DNA of 64,000 nucleotides from Alloscardovia theropitheci (GTDB lineage: Bacteria; Actinomycetota; Actinomycetes; Actinomycetales; Bifidobacteriaceae): the NCBI RefSeq assembly GCF_004332295.1, contig NZ_RXLP01000021.1:1-64000 (forward strand), written 5' to 3'. Shown one piece after another: positions 10,170 through 18,770 of the stretch. Numbering within the stretch: position 1 is the stretch's first letter; the number at the start of each line of letters is the position of its first letter. A model generated the notes under the pieces. The model ran no database searches, was not told where the DNA came from, and worked only from the letters and a program-made list of their open reading frames with translations. A program made the position numbers and the translations under genes.

Positions 10170-11066
10170 TTAAGAATTCTGACGAGTTCGTTTTTTAGAT
10201 TTTGCCGGAACGATTTTAGCATCCGTCCCCGTCCCCTGAATTTTTACTTCATCTTTGCATAGCCATGACAGAACTGCATCGTAATCCGGACCTTCAACAT
10301 TGAGAATTGCGTCAGGACATGTAGCCGGATCTCCAGGTACAGAAAGAGGGGTATGCAAATAAATCGCATCAATTCCAGCACCTCGAGCACCACGGATATC
10401 GCATCCAATTTCATTACCCAAATACACCACATGCGAACGCTCAGTGCCACATTCTTCTAATGCCATATTGAAGAAGCGCTTATCAGGCTTCTTCAGTCCA
10501 TACGTTGACGACAGGAAAATCTTATCAAAGCATTCCGTTAGGTGATGAGCCTTCAAATCATACAATGTATACGATTCTTGCGCATTCGATACAAGAATTG
10601 GGCGAATACCCTTACGCCTGCATACCGCCAAAAACTCTCTAGCATGTGGATATGGCTCCAGATAATCCGTACTCACGCGGTGGAAATACGTTGCGGTGTC
10701 ATATGCTGTGCTTTCATATACATGCGCCCCACCAATTTCATACAGCAAGTGCCATACCGGTACAAAATCGATTTCAACAAACTGTCCGCGTTCCTCTCGC
10801 CCGATAATAAGCGCTTTAGTCATTGCATCGTTATATGCATTAAAAAGTTCTTCACCATCACTAAAGTGCGTGCCGCGTTTGTTCATGTATTCGCACATGT
10901 CATCCCACACCTGTGGGTTGTTTTCATCCGTATGGATGTCGAAAATAGTTCCATAGAGATCGCAGAAAATCTCTGTGTATAGTCGTGATACAGTAACCAT
11001 AACCCTCATCGCCTTCGATGTATAAACCATCTTTCTACTATCATACTCCTTAAACCGCGAAGACAT
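10170..11066 (-). CDS. HAD superfamily hydrolase
   Basis: A cytoplasmic haloacid-dehalogenase-like hydrolase of 298 aa or fewer. Motif I is IFCDLYGTIFDI (nucleophile Asp; Tyr replaces the usual second Asp, as in 2-haloacid dehalogenases). Motif II is PILVSNAQ, motif III the Lys of YGLKKPDKRFF, and motif IV VVYLGNEIGCDIRGARGAG. A cap domain lies between motifs I and II. Several Met codons precede motif I (residues 13, 20 and 23), so the first 20 or so residues may not be translated. The C-terminal 30 residues are Lys/Arg-rich. The substrate is unknown; the Asp-to-Tyr change makes a general sugar-phosphatase label unsafe. It lies between prmC and the membrane protein gene. Confidence 0.82.
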   Translation of the reverse strand: MSSRFKEYDSRKMVYTSKAMRVMVTVSRLYTEIFCDLYGTIFDIHTDENNPQVWDDMCEYMNKRGTHFSDGEELFNAYNDAMTKALIIGREERGQFVEIDFVPVWHLLYEIGGAHVYESTAYDTATYFHRVSTDYLEPYPHAREFLAVCRRKGIRPILVSNAQESYTLYDLKAHHLTECFDKIFLSSTYGLKKPDKRFFNMALEECGTERSHVVYLGNEIGCDIRGARGAGIDAIYLHTPLSVPGDPATCPDAILNVEGPDYDAVLSWLCKDEVKIQGTGTDAKIVPAKSKKRTRQNS

Positions 11067-11173
11067 ACAGATAGTAGATATAGATAATCAACACAATTGA
11101 CTAAAGCAACTACTGAGAACAATCACTCTCCAATGCACAGAGTCTCATACAGGACAATTATTTGACGGCACGA

Positions 11174-12121
11174 TTATTTGGTGACACAGAGGAAACGATC
11201 TTTCCCAGCAAAATCTTGACGCGTATATGCAGTACTAAATCCAACTGCTTGAGCAAATTCTCGTGTATCATCACCCTGTTTCCAGTCGTGTTCCATTAAT
11301 AATAGACCGCCTGTTTTTAGCAATGCGTATGCACGTTTGATAATTTCTCGAGGAATACGCATACCGTCAAGGCTAGCTCCATACAAGGCAAGCTGTGGAT
11401 CAAATTCTCGAGCTTCAATCTGCTGTGGAATATCCTTTTCTGGAATATAAGGAGGATTGCTCATTACAATATCAATGCTCGCATCTAACTCATCGAGAGT
11501 TTGAGGATCGGTCGCATCGCCACATAGCAACTGATAATTGTCAATTCCCAATTGTTGAGCATTCATGGTCGCATAAGCATATGCGTCCCGAGAAATCTCT
11601 ACAGCCCATACTGTACTAGTTGGTATCTCTTGAGCAGCCGAAAGCCCCAATGCTCCCGATCCTGCACATAAATCAACAATCCGAGGAGATTCAATTTTCT
11701 GTCGTCGAATAAAGTCGAGAGATTCATCGATGATAAGTTCAGTCTCAGGACGAGGAATAAACACACCGGGACCAACTTTTAAATCAAGAAAACGAAATGG
11801 AGCATGCCCCACAATATGTTGTAAGGGTTCACGTTTGGCTCGTCGATCTAACCATGAGATAAATCGCTCGCGTTGCTCTAACGTGGCTATCTGTTCAAAC
11901 GTTTTACCGAGCAGCGCAGCAGCTTGAATATCTGCTACTGATTTGTCACATGACTCAGCCAGTAGCATTGACACCTCGTGAGCTATAACCATTTTTTGCT
12001 GTTCAGGATTAACAATATCATCGCTTACACCAGCACGATATAGCACGAGTGCGCACTGCGCAATTACAGCGCGCACAGAGAGAGCTGAATCAATTCTATT
12101 CTCAGGAAATTCAGGCGTCAC
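11174..12121 (-). CDS. prmC: Release factor glutamine methyltransferase
   Basis: PrmC (HemK) methylates the Gln of the GGQ motif in RF1 and RF2 using SAM. The 315-aa product has the N-terminal helical domain with EPLQHIVGHAPFRFLDLKVGPGVFIPRPETE, the SAM-binding loop DLCAGSGALGLS (about residues 150-161) and the NPPY catalytic motif (222-225). It starts with GTG immediately after the TAA of prfA, so the two are translationally linked. This pairing of substrate gene and modifying enzyme is conserved in many bacteria. Confidence 0.96.
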   Translation of the reverse strand: MTPEFPENRIDSALSVRAVIAQCALVLYRAGVSDDIVNPEQQKMVIAHEVSMLLAESCDKSVADIQAAALLGKTFEQIATLEQRERFISWLDRRAKREPLQHIVGHAPFRFLDLKVGPGVFIPRPETELIIDESLDFIRRQKIESPRIVDLCAGSGALGLSAAQEIPTSTVWAVEISRDAYAYATMNAQQLGIDNYQLLCGDATDPQTLDELDASIDIVMSNPPYIPEKDIPQQIEAREFDPQLALYGASLDGMRIPREIIKRAYALLKTGGLLLMEHDWKQGDDTREFAQAVGFSTAYTRQDFAGKDRFLCVTK

Positions 12122-13222
12122 TTATGCTTCACCATTTTGGCTAGCTAAGCGTTCTGCCTCATCAGCTTGAATATCAGAATCAATAACTGCTTGAAGATCA
12201 CCATCAAGAACTGCATCCAAATTATAAGCCTTGTAGTTTGTTCGGTGATCTACAATTCGATTTTCTGGGAAATTATACGTACGAATACGTTCCGAACGAT
12301 CCAAAGTACGTACCTGAGAATGACGCATATCTGCCGCAGCAGCCGCTTCTTCTTCGTGCTTCATAGCAAGCAAACGCGATTTCAAAACTCGCAAAGCCGC
12401 TGCACGATTTTGAATCTGCGACTTCTCATCCTGCATAGAAACAACGATGCCCGTAGGAATATGAGTCATACGAACAGCCGAGTACGTAGTATTCACAGAT
12501 TGCCCACCAGGTCCCGAAGACATGAAGATATCAATCTTCAAATCCTTCTGATCAATTTCAATCTCATCATTGTCATCTTCTGCTTCAGGGAATACGATAA
12601 CGCCTGCTGCAGAGGTCTGGATACGACCTTGAGATTCAGTTACTGGGATACGCTGTACGCGATGCACTCCACCCTCGTACTTGAGGCTCGCCCATACGCC
12701 ATCAGCAGGAGCCACAGTACCCTTGGAGCGAAATGCAATCTGCACATCCTTGATACCACCAAGCTCCGTACCATTTTGAGACTGAACTTCGTAAGTCCAA
12801 CCGCGCTTTTCTGCATAACGCATATACATACGCAGCAAATCACCCGCGAAGAGTGCTGCTTCTTCTCCACCAGCACCAGCTTTAATTTCCATAATAGTAT
12901 CGGAAGCATCATCTGGATCGCGAGGAATCAATGCTACACGCAACTTTTCCTCGGCTTCAGGAAGCTCGGACTGAAGACGAGCAGCTTCTTGCGCAAATTC
13001 TGGATCTTCATCAGCAAGTTCCTGAGCAGCCTCAAGATTATCAATAATATCTAAGTACTGTTGGTATACAGATACGATCTGGCCAAGCTCAGCGTGGCGA
13101 CGACCAAGCTTACGAATCTTATCTGGATCGGATGCCACATCAGGTTGGCTCATCTGAGTTTCGATATCGTTGTATTCCTCAAGCGCCATTTGTGCTGCTG
13201 GGAATTGATTAGCAGATGCCAC
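12122..13222 (-). CDS. prfA: Peptide chain release factor 1
   Basis: RF1 reads UAA and UAG and triggers peptidyl-tRNA hydrolysis. The 366-aa product has the usual length, the codon-recognition tripeptide PVT (residues 193-195), and GGQ (239-241) within [20 protein letters not shown]. The start is GTG at 13222, with GGAAGG upstream at good spacing. It is followed without a gap by prmC. rpmE lies upstream behind its own terminator, so prfA probably has its own promoter in the 190-bp gap. Confidence 0.97.
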   Translation of the reverse strand: MASANQFPAAQMALEEYNDIETQMSQPDVASDPDKIRKLGRRHAELGQIVSVYQQYLDIIDNLEAAQELADEDPEFAQEAARLQSELPEAEEKLRVALIPRDPDDASDTIMEIKAGAGGEEAALFAGDLLRMYMRYAEKRGWTYEVQSQNGTELGGIKDVQIAFRSKGTVAPADGVWASLKYEGGVHRVQRIPVTESQGRIQTSAAGVIVFPEAEDDNDEIEIDQKDLKIDIFMSSGPGGQSVNTTYSAVRMTHIPTGIVVSMQDEKSQIQNRAAALRVLKSRLLAMKHEEEAAAAADMRHSQVRTLDRSERIRTYNFPENRIVDHRTNYKAYNLDAVLDGDLQAVIDSDIQADEAERLASQNGEA

Positions 13223-13330
13223 TGGTGTGCACCTTCCTACTAAGTTTACGTATAAATTTATGTGTATAAAACTGTATAAAACTGTGTAAGTTAAAACCTA
13301 AGGTCTAATTCTAATTAAACTCACATATAA

Positions 13331-13407
13331 AAACGCCAGCCGACGCTTAGAATCACACAACCACATCCCTTTGGATGTCTTGTACAACAATGCATCAGTT
13401 GGCGTTT
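13331..13407 (-). terminator. Terminator of rpmE
   Basis: Long imperfect stem AAACGCCAGCCGACG (13331-13345) with CATCAGTTGGCGTTT (13393-13407), enclosing a small hairpin ACATCC/GGATGT (13363-13378). On the minus strand it runs into TTTTTATATG. It begins 8 nt past the rpmE stop. Confidence 0.75.
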
Positions 13408-13415
13408 GAGAAGAG

Positions 13416-13625
13416 CTAGTTCTTCTTTCCGTAACGAGCTTCGAAACGAGCCACGCGACCACCAGTATCAAGAATTTTCTGCTTACCAGTGTAGAAAGGA
13501 TGGCAGTTTGAGCAAACGTCAGCGGTGATGTGACCGCTCTTTACGGTAGAACGAGTAACGAAAGTGTTGCCGCAAGAGCAAACAACTTCAGTTACTACAT
13601 ATTCAGGATGAATACCCTGCTTCAT
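13416..13625 (-). CDS. rpmE: 50S ribosomal protein L31, zinc-binding form
   Basis: The product is 69 aa. MKQGIHPEY opens the protein, and Cys16, Cys18, Cys38 and Cys41 form the CxC...CxxC zinc site of the C+ L31 type. The C-terminus [14 protein letters not shown] is typical. AGGAG lies 7 nt before the ATG. It is monocistronic: a -10-like TATAAT (13699-13704, minus) lies about 75 nt upstream and a hairpin terminator follows. This is the conserved position before prfA. Confidence 0.96.
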   Translation of the reverse strand: MKQGIHPEYVVTEVVCSCGNTFVTRSTVKSGHITADVCSNCHPFYTGKQKILDTGGRVARFEARYGKKN

Positions 13626-13975
13626 AGTTATCTCCTAGGTAATTAAGGAACCCGGGTCGCAAAACCTTGTGTCTTACGTGAACCGGTGAACCGAGATTAT
13701 TATACGTAAAATAGCAGACGAGTTCGCTTTATGCAATTCATAGCATAATTTTGCTGTGGGATGACTGCATATACAAGTGTCCGGCAATTTACCTATACGG
13801 TTCGAGATTATTTACGGCATGGCAGATTTGCCCTGTACATAAAATAAGAGTATATATATACAACTTTATTTATCAACGCACGATAAATAAATACCGATAA
13901 ATACTGACAAAGACTTGAAACTACGAAACCGTGTTTTGAGTCGAGAGAAGGTTCACGAAGGTTAGGAGTCATATC
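13626..13975. promoter_or_regulatory. Divergent control region of rpmE and a membrane protein gene
   Basis: 350 bp between divergent genes. For rpmE there is TATAAT on the minus strand (13699-13704), with a leader carrying the direct repeat GGTTCACC/GGTTCAC. The half next to the rightward gene is A/T-rich and ends with AGGAG before the ATG at 13976. No RNA gene is recognised. Confidence 0.5.
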
Positions 13976-14449
13976 ATGACACTACGTAGTTCAAAGACTC
14001 GCACGCATCTTTTACCTAGGCTATCCTACGCCACACTTCTTGTAGCATGGGTAAGTATCTATGCGATAACCTCAATTCAGCACCATCTACCACTTGCCAG
14101 TTCGCGTGCCTTATCGTCATACTTATGGACACTTATCCTAGTAATTTGTGTCACTGTTTGTATGGTTCTTTCAAGCGTATTCATGGCTAGCGCACCTACT
14201 ATAAGCACGCGCAAGAAAATGACTTTTATAACCTTCATCCTTATTCACTTGTGTTCTTTCTTCAGCCTTGTTCTTATCAATGAACCAAGTATCCCCATAT
14301 TCCAAGTTGGACTATTCCTAGTCAGCAGTATTGTCCTCATTGCTCTTGGAATTAGTGCTGTTTATAGGGAATGGAAAGTTCTACATCATGCGGGGAGCCA
14401 ATCAAAGCTTGCAATTTCTTCAGAAGATTCTAGGAAAGAGGAATCTTAG
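13976..14449 (+). CDS. Small four-TM membrane protein, unknown
   Basis: The 157-aa product has a basic N-terminus (RSSKTRTHLLPR) and four hydrophobic segments (about residues 17-34, 48-70, 80-100 and 110-130), then a hydrophilic Ser/Lys/Glu-rich tail. GTTAGGAG sits 8 nt before the ATG. It diverges from rpmE and reads toward a convergent tRNA gene. No family recognised; function unknown. Confidence 0.65.
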   Translation: MTLRSSKTRTHLLPRLSYATLLVAWVSIYAITSIQHHLPLASSRALSSYLWTLILVICVTVCMVLSSVFMASAPTISTRKKMTFITFILIHLCSFFSLVLINEPSIPIFQVGLFLVSSIVLIALGISAVYREWKVLHHAGSQSKLAISSEDSRKEES

Positions 14450-14503
14450 CATTTTGAGCACAATGAAATGCACGAAACCGCACATACGAATCAGAAGAAA
14501 GAA

Positions 14504-14580
14504 TGGTAGGGCCACAGGGACTTGAACCCTGGACATAACGATTATGAGTCGTCCGCTCTAACCGACTGAGCTATGGCCCC
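14504..14580 (-). tRNA. tRNA with CAT anticodon (elongator Met, or Ile2)
   Basis: A full cloverleaf on the minus strand starts GGGGCCATAGCTCAGTCGG, with anticodon loop CTCATAA, T-arm GGTTCAAGTCC and an encoded CCA. It is not initiator tRNA: there is no unpaired C1 and no run of three G-C pairs in the anticodon stem. Elongator Met is more likely, but a lysidine-modified Ile2 tRNA (tilS is present in this window) cannot be excluded by eye. The first acceptor pair is G-U. Confidence 0.9.
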
Positions 14581-14660
14581 ATCCTCGTAACGTGCGCCAT
14601 CAGCAGAGGGTCAAAGCCATGCGTGATGAAGTTACGTGTTTTAGTGTAGCAAAAATATGA

Positions 14661-14700
14661 GAAAAGAGCGGCAGCGTTTCGGCTACCGCTTCTCTTTTTC
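14661..14700. terminator. Bidirectional terminator
   Basis: Strong hairpin with AGAGCGGCAGC on the left and GGCTACCGCTTCT on the right around a TTTC loop, flanked by T runs in both directions (TCTTTTTC on plus, TTTTCTCATATTTTT on minus). It serves the oligopeptide-binding protein gene read from the right and probably also rightward transcription. Confidence 0.8.
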
Positions 14701-14795
14701 TTCTTCAAGCTCAATCGCGAGAGTTGTAGATTGAAGATCTTCAGCTCATTTTGCGTTTAATCTAAGCCTAAGTTCACACTTCGGAGTGTCCTTCT

Positions 14796-16454
14796 TTAGC
14801 GTGTCTTTTCCAACTCATAATACGAAGGCAAACCCATATAGTTGAATTTAACGGTCTTCATCTTCTGAGTCGCCCCTGCAGAAACATTGTCATACCACAA
14901 TGGAATTACTGGAAGATCCTTAAGCAACAATTCTTCTGACTGCTGATATGTCTTAATCGCATCATCTAAATTAGTTTCAGATGCTGCCTGATCCATAAAA
15001 CCATCAAACTCAGATGACTTATAATCACCATTATTTAAGCCCTTGCCATCAGCAGATGCAGAATCATATGCTTGGAAGAGGTATCCTTCAGGGTGTGGAT
15101 AATCCGACTGCAGGCCGGAACGGAATGCGCCATTAATCTGACGCTTATTAACCGCACTGGAGAATTCACTATTAGTTGCATATTCATTCCCCTGAGCCTC
15201 GATACCCAAAGAGTTGGAAATAGAATTTGCTACAGCATCAACCCATGCCTTATATGGACCATCAGCATTATAAGCAATGGTAAATGTACCACTCCATGGA
15301 GAGATAGCATTCGCCTGTTCCCACAATTGTTTTGCCTTTTGAGCATCATATTTCAAAACGTCATTGCCCGACAGTGTCTTTGAATATCCAGCGATAACTG
15401 GAGCCAAGAAATCAGTTGCTGGAGTTGCTGCACCACTTAAAATCTTATCAATGACATTTTCTCGATCAATTGCATAGGAAATTGCCTGACGTCGTAGCGC
15501 CCCCTCTTCTCCCGAGAAATGTTCGAGATTCTGTGGAATAGTGATGGACTTAAATGCTGACGAGCTATCAGAGAATGCCTGAATGCTACTATCATTCTTA
15601 AATGTTGACAATGCAGACGTCGGAATAGCATCAAGCACATCCAAGTTTCCACTTTGCAAATCTGAGTAAGCTGTATCCAAAGAATCATAAACCACGTAGT
15701 CAATTCCTGCGTTCTTAGGAGTACGAACACCCGAATATTGGTCATTCTTCTTCAGCTTGATATCCTTGTTAACATTCCATTCCTGCAAGACATATGGACC
15801 ATTCGAAACGGTCGGGTTCTTACCAAAACCATGAATATCATCATATGCTACAGATGGAATTGGTAGGAATGCTACATCCCCTACCTTGTAAGAGAAGGAA
15901 GAGTCAGGGGCATTCAATGTCACTTCAAGAGTTTTATCATCAACGACACGAAGTCCCGAAAGCTGAGCATTAGGGTCGACGCCTTCGACCTGAAGATCAT
16001 CATATCCCTTGATAGTCGAGAAAATCGAAGCTCCTACCTGAGCATTTGTCACGTTTGCTGCATATGACCATGCACGTGCATACGTATTGGCTGTGATGGC
16101 CTCACCATTAGAAAACTTTAAACCATCTTTGAGCTTGATTGTATACACGGACGCATCATCATTTGGTGTAATGGATTCAGCTTCATCCATAACCAGCTCA
16201 CCCTTATTAGTAAAAGTAACCAGGCCATCAAAAAGCTGGGTTGCAATCTTCCAACTTGCAGTATCAGAAACGTTACCCGGCAAAAGTTCGCCAGTTGGTT
16301 CCACGCTATTTACTGTGATAACTGCATCTTTATCTACACCATTATTAGAATTACTTGCTGTCGAACCGCATGCCGCAAGAGCGAATGCCAACGTACCAGC
16401 AATGCCAGCTATCGCCCATTTCTTGATACGGCTTAATGTGGTTTTCACAACCAT
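14796..16454 (-). CDS. Oligopeptide ABC transporter substrate-binding lipoprotein (SBP family 5)
   Basis: An extracytoplasmic lipoprotein of 552 aa that binds peptides for import (OppA/DppA class). The chosen start is ATG 16454, preceded by GAGAGGA; the frame is open further upstream but that would bury the signal sequence. The signal MVVKTTLSRIKKWAIAGIAG ends in the lipobox LAAC. Family features are the early ATQLFDGLVTF block, YTIKLKDGLKFSNGEAITANTYARAW, and a C-terminal DLPVIPLWYDN. No permease or ATPase gene is adjacent; a terminator follows, so it works with transporter subunits encoded elsewhere. Its upstream region contains clustered palindromes. Confidence 0.92.
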   Translation of the reverse strand: MVVKTTLSRIKKWAIAGIAGTLAFALAACGSTASNSNNGVDKDAVITVNSVEPTGELLPGNVSDTASWKIATQLFDGLVTFTNKGELVMDEAESITPNDDASVYTIKLKDGLKFSNGEAITANTYARAWSYAANVTNAQVGASIFSTIKGYDDLQVEGVDPNAQLSGLRVVDDKTLEVTLNAPDSSFSYKVGDVAFLPIPSVAYDDIHGFGKNPTVSNGPYVLQEWNVNKDIKLKKNDQYSGVRTPKNAGIDYVVYDSLDTAYSDLQSGNLDVLDAIPTSALSTFKNDSSIQAFSDSSSAFKSITIPQNLEHFSGEEGALRRQAISYAIDRENVIDKILSGAATPATDFLAPVIAGYSKTLSGNDVLKYDAQKAKQLWEQANAISPWSGTFTIAYNADGPYKAWVDAVANSISNSLGIEAQGNEYATNSEFSSAVNKRQINGAFRSGLQSDYPHPEGYLFQAYDSASADGKGLNNGDYKSSEFDGFMDQAASETNLDDAIKTYQQSEELLLKDLPVIPLWYDNVSAGATQKMKTVKFNYMGLPSYYELEKTR

Positions 16455-16956
16455 ATTTTTCCTCTCGATAATTCTCATATTCTCACGCATAATTTTACGT
16501 ACTACAAATTTTAATAAATATGACCCGTCATTCATTCCAGAAAATTTATAAAATTGCCCTCGGCATAATAGTCGTTAGCTATAGCTAGTTATCACGAACA
16601 ATACTTATCTTAGTTTGTCAAACTATTATTCGAGATTACATTACATCAGCAGTTTGCTCTGACAATGTTAGACATTGTATTGCAACATATTGCAATATCC
16701 AGCGACACATTAATTTAATTTCATATAGTTCAGCTCGTGCACCGTTTGTGCAAAACATCACGCCCATGCCCGTGCCCTTGTCACTATAACTTGCCACTAT
16801 CGCTTACCGTTATCGTTATCACTGTCGTTCACATATGCGAAAATTATATGGATTATGCGCGGTTTACACATATCAAAACTATCTTTTTGCATTTGCGTAT
16901 TTACTTGCGCGCACATATGAATTCAATTGAATGAACGACTGAATGAATAGGACAAC
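16455..16956. promoter_or_regulatory. Divergent control region with clustered palindromes
   Basis: 500 bp between the oligopeptide-binding gene (minus) and ettA (plus). It holds three close inverted repeats: AGTTTG-T-CAAACT (16612-16624), ACAATG-N5-CATTGT (16662-16678) and TATTGCAA-CATA-TTGCAATA (16678-16697). These look like operator sites for one or more dimeric regulators. The part nearest ettA is plain A/T-rich sequence with AGGA before the start. Confidence 0.55.
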
Positions 16957-18636
16957 ATGGCTGAGTTTATTTATCAGATGATTAACGCTCGCAAAGCTTT
17001 CGGCGATCGCGTCATCCTCGATAACGTTACTTTGAGCTTCTTGCCAGGCGCAAAGATTGGTGTCGTAGGGCCTAACGGTATGGGTAAGTCTACCCTGCTC
17101 AAGATTATGGCTGGCACTACTGAGCTTTCAAATGGCGAAGCCGGACTTACACCAGGGTACACGGTTGGCATTTTGCAGCAAGAACCACCTCTCGACGAGG
17201 ACAAGACGGTTATTGAGAACGTCCGTCTCGCATACGGTGATTTGTACGCCAAGATTAAGCGCTTCAACGAAATCGGCATCGAAATGGCTGAGCCAGATGC
17301 AGATTTCGACGCTTTAATGGCTGAAATGGGTGCACTGCAGGAAGAGATTGATGCTAAGAATGCATGGGATTTGGATAACCAAATTGAACAAGCAATGGAT
17401 GCTCTTCAATGCCCTGATCCTGATTCTCCTGTATCCGTCCTTTCTGGTGGCGAGCGTCGACGTGTAGCTTTGTGTAAGCTCCTGCTTGAAGCACCAGATT
17501 TGCTCTTACTTGATGAGCCTACTAACCATTTGGATGCAGAATCCATCTTATGGCTCGAGCAGTTCTTGCATAACTATCCAGGCGCAGTTTTGGCTGTAAC
17601 CCACGATCGTTACTTCCTTGATAATGTAGCGGAATGGATTTGCGAAGTTGACCGTGGACAGCTCTTCCCGTATAAGGGTAATTACACCACTTATTTGGAG
17701 ACTAAAGCGAAGCGTCTTGAGGTTCAAGGTCAAAAGGACGCGAAACTTGCTAAGCGTTTGAAGAGTGAACTCGAATGGGTTCGCACCTCCCCTAAGGGTC
17801 GTCAGGCGAAGAATAAGGCTCGTTTGGAACGTTATGACCAAATGGAACAAGAAGCACGAAACTCTAAGAAGCTTGACTTCTCTGAGATTCAGATCCCACC
17901 TGGGCCACGTTTGGGTTCTACAGTTTTGGAAGCAAACCATATCCACAAGGCTTTTGGCGACCGAGTACTTATCGACGATTTGAGCTTTACATTACCTCGT
18001 AACGGTATCGTTGGCGTCATCGGTCCTAACGGCGTGGGTAAATCTACGCTCTTCAAGACAATCGTGGGCTTGGAAGAACTCACCAGTGGTGAACTCAAGA
18101 TTGGCGAAACCGTTTCAATCTCTTATGTCGATCAGAACCGTGCTGGTCTTGATCCTAATAAGAACTTGTGGGAAGCAGTTTCCGACGGTCTTGATTACAT
18201 CGAAGTCGGTGGCGTGGAAGTTCCAACGCGCGCATATGTCGCAAGCTTTGGCTTTAAGGGATCTGATCAGCAAAAGCTTACCGGTGTTCTCTCTGGTGGC
18301 GAACGTAATCGCTTGAACCTGGCACTCACCTTGAAGCAAGGCGGAAACCTCTTGCTCCTTGATGAGCCTACAAACGATTTGGACGTAGAAACTCTTGAAA
18401 GTCTAGAGAATGCTCTTGAAGCATTCCCGGGATGCGCAGTAGTTGTCTCCCACGACCGTTGGTTCCTTGACCGCGTAGCGACGCATATCCTCGCTTGGGA
18501 AGGCGATGATGATAATCCTGCTCGTTGGTTCTGGTTCGAAGGTAACTTCCAGGCATACCAAGAGAATAAGATTGAGCGATTAGGTGAAGAAGCATCTAAA
18601 CCTCATCGTATCCATCGCAAACTCACTCGTGCTTAA
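16957..18636 (+). CDS. ettA: Energy-dependent translational throttle protein EttA (ABC-F)
   Basis: A cytosolic ABC-F ATPase of 559 aa that binds the ribosomal E site and gates the first elongation cycle according to the ATP/ADP ratio. The N-terminus (MAEFIYQMINARKAFGDRVIL) is typical of EttA. Two nucleotide-binding domains are intact: Walker A GPNGMGKST and GPNGVGKST, signatures LSGGERRRVALC and LSGGERNRLNLA, and Walker B LLLLDEPTNHLD and LLLLDEPTNDLD. The arm/linker carries the EttA-like charged stretch EWVRTSPKGRQAKNKARLERY. There are no TM segments. It is monocistronic, ending at a strong terminator. Confidence 0.97.
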   Translation: MAEFIYQMINARKAFGDRVILDNVTLSFLPGAKIGVVGPNGMGKSTLLKIMAGTTELSNGEAGLTPGYTVGILQQEPPLDEDKTVIENVRLAYGDLYAKIKRFNEIGIEMAEPDADFDALMAEMGALQEEIDAKNAWDLDNQIEQAMDALQCPDPDSPVSVLSGGERRRVALCKLLLEAPDLLLLDEPTNHLDAESILWLEQFLHNYPGAVLAVTHDRYFLDNVAEWICEVDRGQLFPYKGNYTTYLETKAKRLEVQGQKDAKLAKRLKSELEWVRTSPKGRQAKNKARLERYDQMEQEARNSKKLDFSEIQIPPGPRLGSTVLEANHIHKAFGDRVLIDDLSFTLPRNGIVGVIGPNGVGKSTLFKTIVGLEELTSGELKIGETVSISYVDQNRAGLDPNKNLWEAVSDGLDYIEVGGVEVPTRAYVASFGFKGSDQQKLTGVLSGGERNRLNLALTLKQGGNLLLLDEPTNDLDVETLESLENALEAFPGCAVVVSHDRWFLDRVATHILAWEGDDDNPARWFWFEGNFQAYQENKIERLGEEASKPHRIHRKLTRA

Positions 18637-18685
18637 GAGTATCTATATGCTCTAATCTATATAGCCCGTATATTAGATTGCAATA

Positions 18686-18737
18686 AATAATGCTTGAGGT
18701 CTTGTGACACTATATTCGCAAGACCTCAAGCATTATT
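18686..18737. terminator. Bidirectional terminator between ettA and GH3
   Basis: Perfect 19-bp stem, AATAATGCTTGAGGTCTTG (18686-18704) with its complement at 18719-18737 and a 14-nt loop. It lies between convergent genes. Confidence 0.9.
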
Positions 18738-18770
18738 TACTTACTAGCTAGATAATACTTTCTTAACGAT

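Noticed and set aside
12167-13054. 295-aa open frame opposite prfA
   Set aside because: Antisense shadow of a certain gene, with biased composition and no start signals.
13416-13625. rpmE as the zinc-independent stress paralog
   Set aside because: All four zinc-binding Cys residues are present.
14504-14580. Initiator tRNA-fMet
   Set aside because: The 5' base is a paired G and the anticodon stem lacks three consecutive G-C pairs.
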